From assembly GCA_001632435.1 (NCBI GenBank), contig KV423961.1, forward strand, positions 62,001 to 126,000: 64,000 bases of DNA, written 5' to 3'. Both the position numbers and the translations under genes were made by a program. The stretch is from Calocera cornea HHB12733. Taxonomy: Eukaryota > Basidiomycota > Dacrymycetes > Dacrymycetales > Dacrymycetaceae. Positions 10,925-21,936 of this stretch are shown here, one piece after another. How positions within the stretch are numbered: the first letter of the stretch is position 1; each line of letters starts with the position of its first letter. A model generated the notes under the pieces. It was not told the origin of the DNA, did no database searches, and was given only the letters and a program-made list of their open reading frames with translations.

Positions 10925-12926
10925 GGTGCGTAATCGGTCGGTGAGGAGGGCGTGGACGATGATGCAGTCGATGACGGAGGACAGTGAGTGAATCGATCGT
11001 AGCTGGCAAGCAGGCTGCCGATCGGACCCCCGGCGCTCACTTGGCCTTAAAAGGGAACCGCCTGCTTACTCCCCCGGCGCATCCGTCCAAAGTCCCAACA
11101 CGGCCCAAGCTCCGAGAAGCACCCACCGGCCGACCTCGCCTATCTCGACCACCTCACGCAGCCAGCAGCGGCACACGCATGTCTGTGCAGTTGTGGGAAA
11201 TCCATCCACCTCCGTACACGCGCAAGCACCGGCCCCGTTCCCAATTAGGAAACCCAGCATGTGCACGCTGTGACGAGCTGGCCTGAGCTCGTCGGTCGCT
11301 CCTGGCTCCTGCCTGGGCGTGGGCTCGGAGAGGCTGGCTCGCGGATCGGCTCGGGGCGAGCAGGGTCGGCGCCGCGGCCGCGTGTGCACGTGCACGTGCT
11401 TCTCCCGAGACCCGCTGAGTCTGGCCAGGCTCGAATGGGAGCCTACTTTCTCCGAGCTGGGCACGCTCCTGTGACTACACTGCTGAGGGCGGGGCTGAGG
11501 AGGGCCCGGGGTGGGAACTGGGAACTTGGGACAATGTCCCACCGAGACAGCGGTCGGCTTCGGCATGTTGGGTTCCGGCGGGCGTGGCGGTTGCCGGTAC
11601 GTGCGCCGGCTGGCCAGAAACGGCCAGAAATTTACGTTTGTATGAGTGATGCGTGTAGGCGACCGAGTCCATGGGTTATTGATTACTGAGTGCCGAATGT
11701 GCGGGGGGTGTGGAGCGGCCAACGTCAACGTGTGGACTCTGGATGGGCCGGTAGATAGTGAAGAGCGCGCGTTCAGTTGCTGGCGGTGGAGTGTACGGGA
11801 TGCTGCTGCAGCGTACCCTGGGCCAGCGGGGGCTCGACCCCGCATTCTGCGAGCTCGAGAGCGTGATCAAGGAGGCTTTCAATTTCATCTATCTCTGTTC
11901 CGGCGGGTGGTTGCCGGGTGCAGAAGAAGGGCCGATACAGGCCTGCTTCTGCCGTGTCTTCTGACTTGGTCGTTCCTGTCTGTCCGGCGCTGTAGACTGC
12001 GTGTCTGACAGCGCGATAGCCTTCGTTTGACGGATGTCTGACCTCTCTGTCTCTGGCCTGTTGATGCCCCGCGGGTACGGTGTGCTTGCCGCGCACGAAA
12101 AAGCAACACCGCACTGCAAGGCCAGGATCTCGATCGCGCGGCGGCCAGGCAGTTTCTCCGGGGCCCCATGTTCCCCTTTCGCTGTATCACTTCCGGTTTC
12201 CCCGGCCGCCGCCCCAGTGCCGAACGGTCACGCTGGTCCGCGGTAGCTTTCCGTGCGGGGGAGGGGGCGACGCCGACAATCACAGCTTGGCGGTCCGGGG
12301 CGGGCCGGGCGAGAGTGGCGGGATGTGGCGGGACCCCGGAGCGCGGTCGCTTGGGTCCCGTGTGCGTGCACGTGGATTTTCACGCGGTTATTTGGCCAAA
12401 AGAAGTGCGGGGCTGACGTCAGAAGCTCGCGGAAGGGAAAGGAGGTGCGGAGGCATTTACGGGTGCAGAGCGCAGAGCCGGCTATGGGCCAGGGACGCGA
12501 TTTCCTCGGGAGAGCGCTGAGCCGACTTTCGCGGTGCAGGCTCTTGTTGTGACTTCGCCGTTTGAAGCGAGTGGGACCGCGCGTGGTTCGCTGCTTCTTT
12601 GCAGACCTCGCGGTCACGCGCCGCATATCTGCAAACTGTAAACGCGCACAGCAGCTGTTCCTGGCCAAATCCCGGCCCATTTACGGCGGAAGAGTGCACC
12701 GGGGGCCCCGCACCGCCCACGCGACGCACGCGACGCACGCGCCCATCCCTCATATTCGGCCCTCCCCGCCCCTCGGCCCCGCAAGGTGTCGCATTGCTTC
12801 TGCCCACCAACTGCAACTGCTCGCTCCTGCTTGGACCGCCCACTGCTGGACTGACTCGCGGCTGACGATTCCTGCAACGCTTCACGACACTCGACACGAC
12901 TAGCTCTTAGCAACAAGCAATCAGCA
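10925..12926. promoter_or_regulatory. Gene-free 2 kb upstream region between divergent genes
   Basis: No frame here has coding character. The stretch serves as the upstream region of both the DUF2264 gene and the sugar transporter. It is GC-rich with many CCCC/GGGG-type strings (for example gcgggggaggggg near 12255 and cggggcgggccgggcg near 12297), which resemble carbon-catabolite repressor (Cre1/Mig1, SYGGRG) sites seen upstream of fungal sugar transporters. Pyrimidine-rich sequence and CA-rich tracts (cacgacactcgacacgac) lie just before the ATG at 12927. Regulation by Cre1 is inference from these strings only. Confidence 0.4.
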
Positions 12927-14724
12927 ATGGACACCACCGACGCAGTCGCCCACAACCATGGGCCGTGGAGGAACATACACGTATACAGTGAGTAATTGTG
13001 ATCTCGACCGCCCCTCGCCGCTTACCTTGCTGCCCGCAGAGCTGGCATGCATCGCCTACCTCGGAATCGTCGTGTTCGGATACGACACCGGCATTGCGGG
13101 AGGCGTCGTCAACAACGCCTTCTTCCAGCACGAGTTTGGCCTCGTCGGCAACAACATTACCAATCTCTCCTCCAACGTCGTCTCCGTTCTCCAGGCTGGC
13201 GCCTTCTTCGGCGCGCTCGGATCTGCACCTGTCACCAGTGCGTCTGTATCCTTTCTGGAATCCACTGTGATTGATTGATTCCACACACAGTCTGGCTCGG
13301 CCGCAAATGGTCCCTCATCATGTGGTCCGCCATCTTCTGCCTCGGCGCCATCCTCCAGACCGTCGCACAGGACCAGTACACCCGCGGCCTCAGCTTCATC
13401 TACGCGGGCCGTGTCGTCGGTGGTATCGGCGTAGGCGCCATCTCCGCCCTCGCCCCGACCTACGTCGCCGAGTGCTGCCCCAAGGACGTCCGCGGCAAGA
13501 TCACCGGTCTCTTCCAGGTCTGGGTCGCCGTTGGTGTCCTGCTCTCGTACTGGGTCAACTGTGAGTCGAGTAATTTCGTGTTGCAACAGCTCTAACAATG
13601 TCGCAGACGGCGTCGCGCTCCACACCCCGGCCAACTCGCCCGACATCTGGCGTGTGCCCTTCGGTGTGCAGCTCGTCCCCGGTGGGCTGATGTGCATCGG
13701 CCTCTTCTTCTGCCGCGAGTCCCCGCGCTGGCTGGCGCGCAAGGGCCGCATGGACCAGGCGCTCTCTGCACTCGCCCACTACCGCCGCGGGTCCATCCAC
13801 GACGAGGAGATCAAGGCCGAGATGGCCGAGATCGAAGCGACCATCCTTGAGGAGCGCGAGTCGCGCGCCGGCCTCGGCTGGCAGGAGGCCTTCTTCGGCA
13901 AGGGCAACTGGCCCCGCTTCGCCATCGCCTTTGTCATCATGACCCTGCAGCAGTTCTCCGGCCAGAACACCGTCGGCTACTACGCGCCGCAGATCTTCCA
14001 GGCCATCGGCTACGTCGGCACCACCCCTGCCCTGCTCGCCTCCGGTGTCTACGGCGTCGTCAAGGTCGTCGCCACGTTCATCTTCATCACGCTCGGGGTG
14101 GAGCGCTTCGGCCGCCGCTGGTCGCTCTTCGGCTCCGCCATCGGCATGGGTGTCCTGTTCTACATCGTCGGCGCCATCTTCATCACGCACCCGCCGGACC
14201 CCAAGAACCCGAACCCGTCGCCGGCCTCCAAGGGCATGGCAGCGATGATCTACCTGTACTGCGTCGCGTACTCGTTCGGCTGGGGCCCGCTCCCCTGGGT
14301 GTACGTCGCCGATATCTTCCCCAACCGCACGCGCCACTACGGCCTCGCCTGGGCGTCCGCCACCCAGTGGCTCTTCAACTTTGTCATCTCTAAGATCTCC
14401 CTCACGATGGAGACCAACCTGCAGGGCAAGATCTTCATCACGTTCGCGACGATCAACATCGGCGGCATGGCCGTCTTCTCGTACTTCCTCCCCGAGACCA
14501 AGAACCGCTCGCTGGAGGAGATGGACGTGATCTTCGGCGCGGTCACAAAGGAGCACCGCGCGGAGGACATCCACAAGGCCGAGCTCGAGATGGCCGCGGG
14601 CATGAAGGGCGCCGAGATGCACGACGAAGAGGCTGCGTACGGCGCGAGCTCGGGCGCGCCCGCCGCCACCGAGCACCGCACGGACGCGGAGGGCGAGAAG
14701 CTGCACGCGGAGGGCACGGCGTGA
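12927..14724 (+). CDS. MFS sugar/quinate-type transporter (paralog 1)
   Basis: Plasma-membrane proton-coupled sugar porter family. ATG at 12927 gives MDTTDAVAHNHGPWRNIHVY, then an intron ending CCCGCAG joins to KLACIAYLGIVVFGYDTG. Two more introns lie near 13237-13289 and 13560-13607. Family motifs are present: GRKWS after TM2, RVVGGIGVGA, PESPRWL-like CRESPRWLARKGR, QQFSGQNTVGYYAPQI, GRRWSLFGSAIG, and PETKNRSLEEMD at the end of TM12. The central loop IAYSFGWGPLPWVYVADIF resembles the quinate permease branch, but substrate cannot be fixed from sequence. The C-terminal tail is acidic and ends at 14724. About 550 residues, twelve TM segments. A related gene follows at 15845. Confidence 0.85.
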
Positions 14725-15844
14725 GTGGCTCGCAGTAAAAGCGGGCCCCGGCGCGTGCCTCCGGCTCCTGGCTGGATGGATATCTAATAACGCTCCACGC
14801 GGGGGAAGGATGTTGTTCACCTCATATCTTGTGTGGATGGATGACCGGGCATTGGATGACTAGGTACTCGGCGGCTCGTTAATGTCCCCCATTCTCTCGC
14901 TGCATGATTCTGTACGAAACCCTCTTGGAAATGCATTGCGTAAACCATACGGGCGCGCCGGGAGTGCGGAGCTTTGCTGGAAGATCTCCGTCCCTCAATC
15001 TTGGATGCTCTGTTGTGGAAGGACGGAAGCGCGAGTGGAGCGCATGGACGGGACAACCTGTACGACCGGTGTGAGCATTGCGATAAGCGGGTGGAGAGTG
15101 CGGGACAGAGTTTGTCGGAAGTTGTTGTGCTTTGTGAGCACGGTTAGAATCAGTAGAAATGTCGATTGTTGTGATCGTTTCATCTCACTAGACCAGCAAC
15201 GCACACACAAGGTTTCGCAGCCTTTTGCACTCCAGACGATTTCTGAGCCGGCCTTTCCCTCGACTGAATAACACCTTCCAAAAGGGCGGGGTTTCTCCGC
15301 GGGAGCAGAGGCGTGCGGGGTTCGACTGAATGTGATCACCGCCCGGCATCTCATTGCGGCGCGGCGTCCCTTCCCACCGTTTGCCTCCCGACCGGTCGTG
15401 TGCACACGGTGATTTCTGTGCCTCCCCCGATTTTCTCAATGACTTCTGTATGTTCTGCCCGGTGGAATTGCAGGCATTCGCTCCTTCTGTATTCCCCGCA
15501 GATGATGGGACTGGCCAACTTCCTGGGGGCACTGCACATCCCGACGCACCCTGAGCTGTCAACTCTTGCCGTTTCGGGGCCCTCGTCTTGCTCAATCGAT
15601 GCTTCGGGGTTCTCAGAGCGCAGGCGTGCACCCCAGATCCCCACGGCAGCCAGATGATTCTGACCACAAGGTGGGCGGCCCCGCATGAAGCACAATCAGC
15701 GCCATCAGCGCTAGTTATGGCCTGTCTGGTAGCGCTTGCCGCTTGCGGGGTACTTTAACCCACACTCTCGGCCGGGCTCGTGTGCCGTCTCTCTTTCCCA
15801 CACTCGTTCCCACCGCCCACGTACATGTGAACGGCGGCGCAAGC
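14725..15844. other. Intergenic, no gene seen
   Basis: About 1.1 kb between the two sugar transporters. No open frame here has a plausible start, codon pattern or splice structure. It holds the 3' end of the first transporter and the promoter of the second; a pyrimidine-rich run (cgtctctctttcccacactc) lies about 60 bp before the ATG at 15845. Confidence 0.5.
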
Positions 15845-17841
15845 ATGGTCAGGCGATCTGCCTTTGTCAACTGGAGGTACGCAAGATTTGCATTTCCGTG
15901 GATGTTAGTTTCACGGACAACCAGGGTGTACATCCTTGCAATCGTCGCATATTCCGGTATCTTCGTTTTTGGCTTTGACACGTCACTTGCAGGAGGCAAG
16001 CCAGACTACCCACAGTTCGCGTCCCTCTTGATGCTGAACCCATCTGGCAGGTGTAATCGCCCTTCCGGGGTTCGAAAACGACTTCCTGGGCGGTCAGCCC
16101 GCGTCCGCGGACGTCCTCTCGCTCGTCGTCTCCGTCCTGCAAGCCGGCGCATTCGTAGGCGCGCTTTGTGCGGCACCCGTCGCCGAGCTACTAGGTCGGC
16201 GTAACTCGCTCATTGTCGCCTCTCTCATTTTCGTCTGTGGTGCGGCCGTCCAGACAGCGGCAACGCGTGATATCGTATGGATCTACTGCGGACGCGCTGT
16301 CTCCGGCGTCGGGGTGGGCGCGATGTCCATGCTCGCGCCTACGTACGTGGCCGAATCCGCCCCTGCCAATGTGCGCGGAAGGATCACGGGAATCTTCCAG
16401 GTCGTCGTGGTTCTCGGCGTAGCGGTGCGTCCGCATACATTTCGTATATGGACTCAAACTGAATCATATGTCAGATTTCATATTGGATCACGTGCGCATA
16501 CATTCCACATTCGGTGTCCTTTCTCACACACTGAACTGTTGACTTCTAGATACGGCGTCAATCTGAACATCCCCGTCTCGTCCGCACAATGGCGCATCCC
16601 GATCGCGTTCCAGTTCGTGCCCGTGGGTATCATGCTCTTCTTCCTCCCGTTCTGCAAAGAGTCACCTCGATGGCTCGCGCGCAAGGGGCATGTCGAGCAG
16701 TCATTGCTGAACCTCGCCTGGCTGAGGAACACCGCCCTCACGAGCCCGAAGCTGCAGGACGAGTTCGCGAGCATCCTCGCCTCGGTGAAGTATGAGCGCG
16801 AGGGGAAGGGGAACCTGCGGGAGTGCTTTGAGAAGGGGAACAGGATCCGGTTTGTGATCGCGTTCATCCTGTTTGCGCTGCAACAGTTCTCGGGGCAAAA
16901 CTCCGGTCAGTCTCCATGCTCCGATGATTTCACTTAGGTAAGTGCTAACAACATCACACCAGTGTCATACTACGCTCCCGAGGTATTCAGCTCCATCGGA
17001 ATGCCATCCACTACGAGCGCCCTGCTCGCCTCCGGTGTGTACGGCATCGTCAAGCTTCTCTCTACATTTGCGTTCCTTTGGATCGGCATTGAGCAGCTGG
17101 GCCGGCGAAAATCGCTCGTCTACGGTGTAGCCTGGATGGGTATCATGTTCTTTATCATCGGCGCGCTACTGCATACGCACCCGCCGGTGGCGGAAGAATC
17201 GGTGTCCAACTGGTCGATAGGAATGGCGATCGCGCTCTACATCTATGTACTGCCGTACTCGTTCTCGATCGGGCCGATACCTTGGTGCGTTGTTCTGTAT
17301 GCGTGTCGGAAGTCGGGCTGATGGGCAGGCAGGGTGTACTGCTCGGAGATCTTCGGAAACTCCATTCGGCATTATGGGGTAGCTTGGGCTGCTGCGACTC
17401 AGTGGTTGTTCAAGTTCGCTCACCCTACCCGTTCGGAATGATCACTGTCTCATACCTTTCCGCAGCTTCATCATCACCAAAATCACGCCCACTCTGGAGC
17501 AGCGCCTCACCGGGGGGACGCTCTTCTTCCTCTTCGGCAGCATCAATTTTCTCACCGCCGTGTTCTGCTTCTTCCTCCCCGAGACCAAGGGCGTCTCGCT
17601 CGAAGAGATGGACGTGATCTTCGGGCTCGTCTCGCGCGAGCGAAGGCAGCGGGACGTCCTCCGCGTCGCTACGAACCTGCAGCACGGCGCGCTGTCAGGG
17701 CCGGACGGTGGGCAGCACCTGTTCGAGAGCAGGCCGGAGAGTGCGGGGACGTATGAAGGGCATAGGCTGGATACGCTGTATGAGGATCCGGAGGAGGGAC
17801 ACGGGAGCCCAGGGGAGGGGAAGGGCGCCGTAGCGCTGTGA
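15845..17841 (+). CDS. MFS sugar-type transporter (paralog 2)
   Basis: Same family as the 12927 gene. ATG at 15845 is the first ATG in frame. Intron 1 (15996-16050) has a GC donor. Further introns follow GVA (near 16424), ISYWIT (near 16491-16550), SGQN (near 16903) and IGPIPW (near 17284), with another near 17411. The protein carries ELLGRRNSL, RAVSGVGVGAMSMLAPTYVAE, CKESPRWLARKGHVEQ, QQFSGQN, LGRRKSLVYG, a SIGPIPW motif and PETKGVSLEEMD. The order and spacing match paralog 1, and both begin TM1 with IVAY/ACIAY and FGxDT. The N-terminus is shorter, and the tail is acidic and glycine-rich. The close neighbour and equal orientation suggest an old tandem duplication with strong divergence. Substrate unknown. 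Confidence 0.85.
15996..16050 (+). other. GC-AG intron in sugar transporter 2
   Basis: Exon ends GCAGGAG, intron begins GCAAGC and ends TCTGGCAG. The 55-nt removal joins DTSLAG to GVIALPGF, matching the paralog's uninterrupted DTGIAGGVVNNAFF. No GT donor is available here that preserves frame. Confidence 0.8.
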
Positions 17842-18872
17842 AAACAAAACGCATTTCCGTGGACCCGGATTGAGTCACATTCTTGGGATGACGATTTTCT
17901 TGTATTTTCTTGCGTATGTATGTATACCCTTTGGCACGCTGTAACTACATGTATCGACGAACGAAGTTAAGTTGTGATGCCGTTGTTCCGTATGATACAT
18001 TGGAGGTGCTTTTCAGCGCGGCGCTTTGGCCGCTCAACATTAGGAGCCGGGGCGCAAACTTGGAAGGACACGGACAAGGCCCCCCCATTGGATACCGAAG
18101 CTATAGGAGCGGACTCTATACAAGAAAAAGTGAAGATGGAAGAAACTTAGAGGCATCGAGAAGGTTGCCTTTTAGGGCCAGAGCTGAGCCATAGAAAGGA
18201 GAGCGCATCCGGTGGACGGAGGTCGCAGGTAACCCCGACTCATCCGGTGCGAGCTGATCCCGAGCTACGTCAGTATGGAGACATACCTCGGTAGCGAGAG
18301 AAAACAGGCCCAAAATGGTAGTGAGCAGTACAGTGGAAAACGAAGGCCGAATGGAACGGAACGGAAATAATGGGAGACCTCGTTCTGGTTAGAGTAACCT
18401 GCATACCGCTCGCGAGTTGAATCGGTTCGCGTGTCAAGTCAATACTACGCGGATCATTCCATTCACCGCTCCAAATTCCTCCATAGCCCTCATGGGGTCA
18501 GTACTTGCCATATTGGTGCACTCTTGTTCCCTAATGCAACTCTCTCATTTTCAAGTATGGCGTCTCGCTTGCACCAATCCACTCCGGCTGACCAGTTCGA
18601 GCGCGGGATCATGATGTTCATGCAATCATCACGCCGAAGAGCTCCGCGAATGCGCTGGATGACTCATGCGGTACCCGGATACGCCCAAGCGGAGATCACC
18701 ACCACCACCACCTCATGGCCCGTCACCGGCACCCTGCTCGTTCTGCAAGAACTCCGGCGGGGTGCATCATTGAGCGATTTCGCAGCGCGATAGTCTCCAC
18801 GCTCAGGCGGTATAAGATGGAGACTCTCATACCTTTGTAAATCCTCGGTCTTTCCTCTGGCCTCGCTTTATC
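17842..18872. other. Intergenic; duplicated promoter of MCT-type transporter
   Basis: No gene is convincing. The segment from about 18450 to the ATG at 18873 is related to the segment from about 21510 to 21936, upstream of the second transporter copy: both contain ccgctccaaattcctcc, the run cggagatcaccaccacca, and the strip cattgagcg(a/g)tttcgc. The duplication therefore included the upstream region. Confidence 0.6.
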
Positions 18873-20548
18873 ATGGACTCATTAATACCCACGGAAACGC
18901 GGGAGGAGAGACGGGACGACTCGCTCCGGACGGCGGTCACCCCGGACCCAAGCATCCTCGCCAGAGAGGCAGAGGAGCAAGAACCGACCATAGCGACAGC
19001 CCCATCAGACGACCCTCCAGACGGGGGCCTCACAGCATGGCTGACCATCATGGCTTCGTGAGAGGCTTCCAATCCACTGTTGGCGAATCCAATGCTGAGG
19101 GCGTTCTTCAGTTTCTTGCTCAATTTTGTCGATCTTGGTTTCTCGTATGGCTTCGGGGTGTATCAGGAGCAGTACAAGTTGCGAGAGTTTAGCGATGTGT
19201 CCGTAACGGTGCGTCTGTCACTGCTCAAGCACCATTACAGACTACTGATGTCAATACAGCAAATTGACCTGATCGGCTCCATCTGCATGGCCCTCTCCTT
19301 GTTTCTGGGCGCGTTCATGGCTCGGCCGTGTCAGCGGTTTGGAATGCGTGCCGTAGCGGTGCGGAGCTACCGTATGCTACGATTCATCCTTCATCTTCTG
19401 ACGTATTCCCAGGTCCTCGGCTCAATCATCCTTTTTGTCGGCACACTCTCGGCCGGGTTCTGCACCTCCGTTCCGACACTCATAGTCACGCAAGGTATCA
19501 TTCAAGGTGCGGGCGCTGGGATCCTGTTCATACCAGGAGCTGCCATTCCCGCACAGTGGTTCTCCAAGCGTCGTGCTCTCGCCATAGGCATAGGATCGTC
19601 TGGTGCAGGACTGGGCGGCGTATTCTGGTCGCTAGTCGGGCGCCTGCTCATCTCGCGCTTCGGGCGAGAATGGGCCCTCCGCATATCGGCCTTCGTCAAC
19701 CTCGGCCTGTGTGCCATCGCAATCATCTTCCTTAATGAGCGCAAGACGCGGGCGACAAGGAAAGAAGAGGGGGAGAAGAAGGAACCCATCTTGGACAGGA
19801 ATATGTTCAGAGATCCAGTGTTTGCCGTGCTATACTGTGGAAACGGGGTGAGCGTCTTCGGGTGCGCACTCTCCTTTCCCCCCTGGCTCCTGTCTCATGG
19901 CCGTTCCCAGGTACCTAGTACCTTTCTTCTACCTGCCCACGTTTGCAAGCACCAGAACCGGCTGTACACCCTTCCTGGCCTCCCTCCTCTTGAGCATGAT
20001 GAACCTCGGCTCAGCCGTGGGGCGCATAATCTTCGGTGCGATCGCGGACACTCGCGTAGGGCGGTTCAACACGGTGCTGATCGGGATGGCCTGGGCGGGA
20101 GCCAGCCAGTGGCTATTCTGGAGTCTGGCGAATGTGAGGGGCAGCTATGGGCTTAGTATGGTTTTTGCGATTGTTTATGGGCTGTGCGGGGGCGGGTACA
20201 TCGGGTGCGCCGTCTTCCGTATTCTGCACCTTCCCGCATACGGGATACTAACGCACCTGCAGCATCTTCCACGTCATCCTAGCCCATGTATTCGACCCCA
20301 CCCGGCTTGCCGCCCTCACCGGGCTGTTTTTCACCTCCGAGCTGCTTGGGCAGACCACAGGAGGGCCGATAGCGGGGGCCATCTTGCAGAACACTGGGGA
20401 GGACTGGTACCCGATGATCGGGTACTCGGGAGCTTCGTTGGTGATGGGGGCGTTGCTGGGCTGGATGGCGAAGATTATGTTTGAGAGGAGGGAGAAGAGG
20501 GAGCGGGAGGAAGGGGAGAAGACGGAGGGACGGGACGGGGCTGCGTGA
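18873..20548 (+). CDS. MFS monocarboxylate-type transporter (tandem copy 1)
   Basis: MCT/MCH-type major facilitator. ATG at 18873 begins MDSLIPTETREERRDDSLRT and a hydrophilic N-terminus, then DDPPDGGLTAWLTIMAS, the segment that commonly precedes TM1 in fungal MCH proteins. After a short intron: NFVDLGFSYGFGVYQEQYKL. Other signatures are GSIILFVGTLSAGFCTSVPT, TQGIIQGAGAGILFIPGAAI and PAQWFSKRRALAIGIGSSGAG, plus GGPIAGAILQ near the C-terminus. At least five small introns interrupt it (near 19059-19115, 19208-19260, 19357-19411, 19850-19911, 20206-20263). It ends at 20548. Substrate unknown (monocarboxylates, riboflavin and other acids are all possible for the family). Strongly related to the gene at 21937. 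Confidence 0.85.
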
Positions 20549-20816
20549 TTGCAGAGTCGTGGTGAACAATACCTGACAAATCTGATGATGCGGGTAGAGT
20601 AGTGGCAAACGTACTACCATAGATAGTACTGATAATATAGACCAGTTTCACTCACCGGGGCTCTCGTCCATTCGGAAAGATGCGCGGTATGGTTGACAGC
20701 GCCAGCGGGAACAATGGTGACAATGATAGTGGCGAAGGAACGGTCGGCCAGTCGGTCTTGGCAAGACCGGAAGTAACGGTGGAAGAGAGGAAGGTATCAT
20801 GTACGACCAATCCAGA

Positions 20817-21412
20817 CTTGGTTTGTCGGAGTCCGATGGGTCATGTTTGAGAAGAGGGATCTAATGGAGTTACCTGAAGACTTGGGTGGTGATGGTCTGG
20901 CCGTGATCCGTCAGCTATTGTGCGAGGAGTATGGTCAACCGGCTGGATGTTACCCGACCGACCTATAATGAGCAACTCATGCGATTTGGTAAAATGCCGG
21001 ACGGAGAAAGGTAGCATATGGAATGCTGCCCAAGACCAGGGTTGTGGAAGTCAAGGGCCCTGGAGATGATCTGATGGAGACACAGAAGGTATTCCAGGCA
21101 CTGATAATCACTTGAAAATCTACTGATCGGGTTCAGATCTGGGCCGATGTCCTCCTTTCTGCCGACATAGAAATGAAAGTCTGCCGAGTCGTCGAAGAGG
21201 GCGAGGACGAGAAAGCGGCCAGGAAGACGCCGAAGTGAAGAATCAAGAAGCGGAAGGTCGAGGTCATCACTCTCAGTGATTCAGAGGACGACAGAGAGAG
21301 GCGGCGCCTTTCGCGCCTTGGCCGATGCAAACCGTTACTGCAAGCATACGTAACAAGAAGACCTGGAGCAGTATGCAGTATTTGGCACTGTAAGCTACAC
21401 ATGAACACCCAC
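20817..21412 (+). pseudogene. Decayed 3' fragment of FAN1
   Basis: On the opposite strand to FAN1, this segment repeats its last three to four exons: TW-VGVRW-MFEK-DL, then GGDGLAVI-QLLCEEYGQ, the intron from about 20966, RVVEVKGPGDDLMETQK near 21045, the next intron, and IWADVLLSADIEMKVCRVVE near 21140. The introns of the parent are retained, so this is a DNA duplication and not a retrocopy. A TGA ends the frame after KTPK near 21236, and several substitutions hit the GGVPDL region (now changed to PAGCYPTDL), so the fragment lacks a 5' part and cannot encode an active nuclease. Similarity continues past the stop codon into the 3' flank, to about 21410. Confidence 0.85.
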
Positions 21413-21936
21413 TACTGCATTTTTCAATCCGAATCCGTTGAGTGACGGGTGGGAGCGCTAACAGCGAGTTTGTCGGCTGACCGAGGACATCAGAAGCAGA
21501 AGCTTCTTCTCGCTTCCGCCGCTCCAAATTCCTCCGTACCCTTCATGGCGCCAACATTTTCTATATCGACGCAATCTTGTTGCATCCATGCATATCCCCT
21601 CATCTCCTACTACAATTCCTCGCTTCCGTCAACGCTCTTCAGTTGCCTCTTCGGGCTCGGGCTGTTCATGCAACGATCTGACGGAGCGCCCTTACCCATG
21701 CGGTGCCGGGATACTCCTCCTAGGAGGCACGGAAGCGTTTCTTCCTCCCCCAAGCGGAGATCACCACCACCACCTGATGATGGCCGATCACCGACACGCC
21801 GCTCAGTTTTTGCGATAACTCCGGGGGTTTGCATCATTGAGCGGTTTCGCGCCGTCCTTCTCCCCGCTCTCGGGCGGCACAAGATGGGAAATCTCATAGC
21901 TTGAATCACCGGTCTTTACTTTGGGCTCGCTTCCTC

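Noticed and set aside
12253..12903. Several Arg/Pro-rich frames in the region upstream of sugar transporter 1
   Set aside because: Typical of random GC-rich DNA; no splice structure or conserved motif.
13555..14820. Long minus-strand open frame opposite sugar transporter 1
   Set aside because: Antisense shadow of the transporter exon; composition rich in Arg/Asp/Glu with no recognisable content.
20817..21412. A second functional FAN1 gene
   Set aside because: Only the last exons are present, with an in-frame TGA and a disrupted PD motif; treated as a pseudogene fragment.
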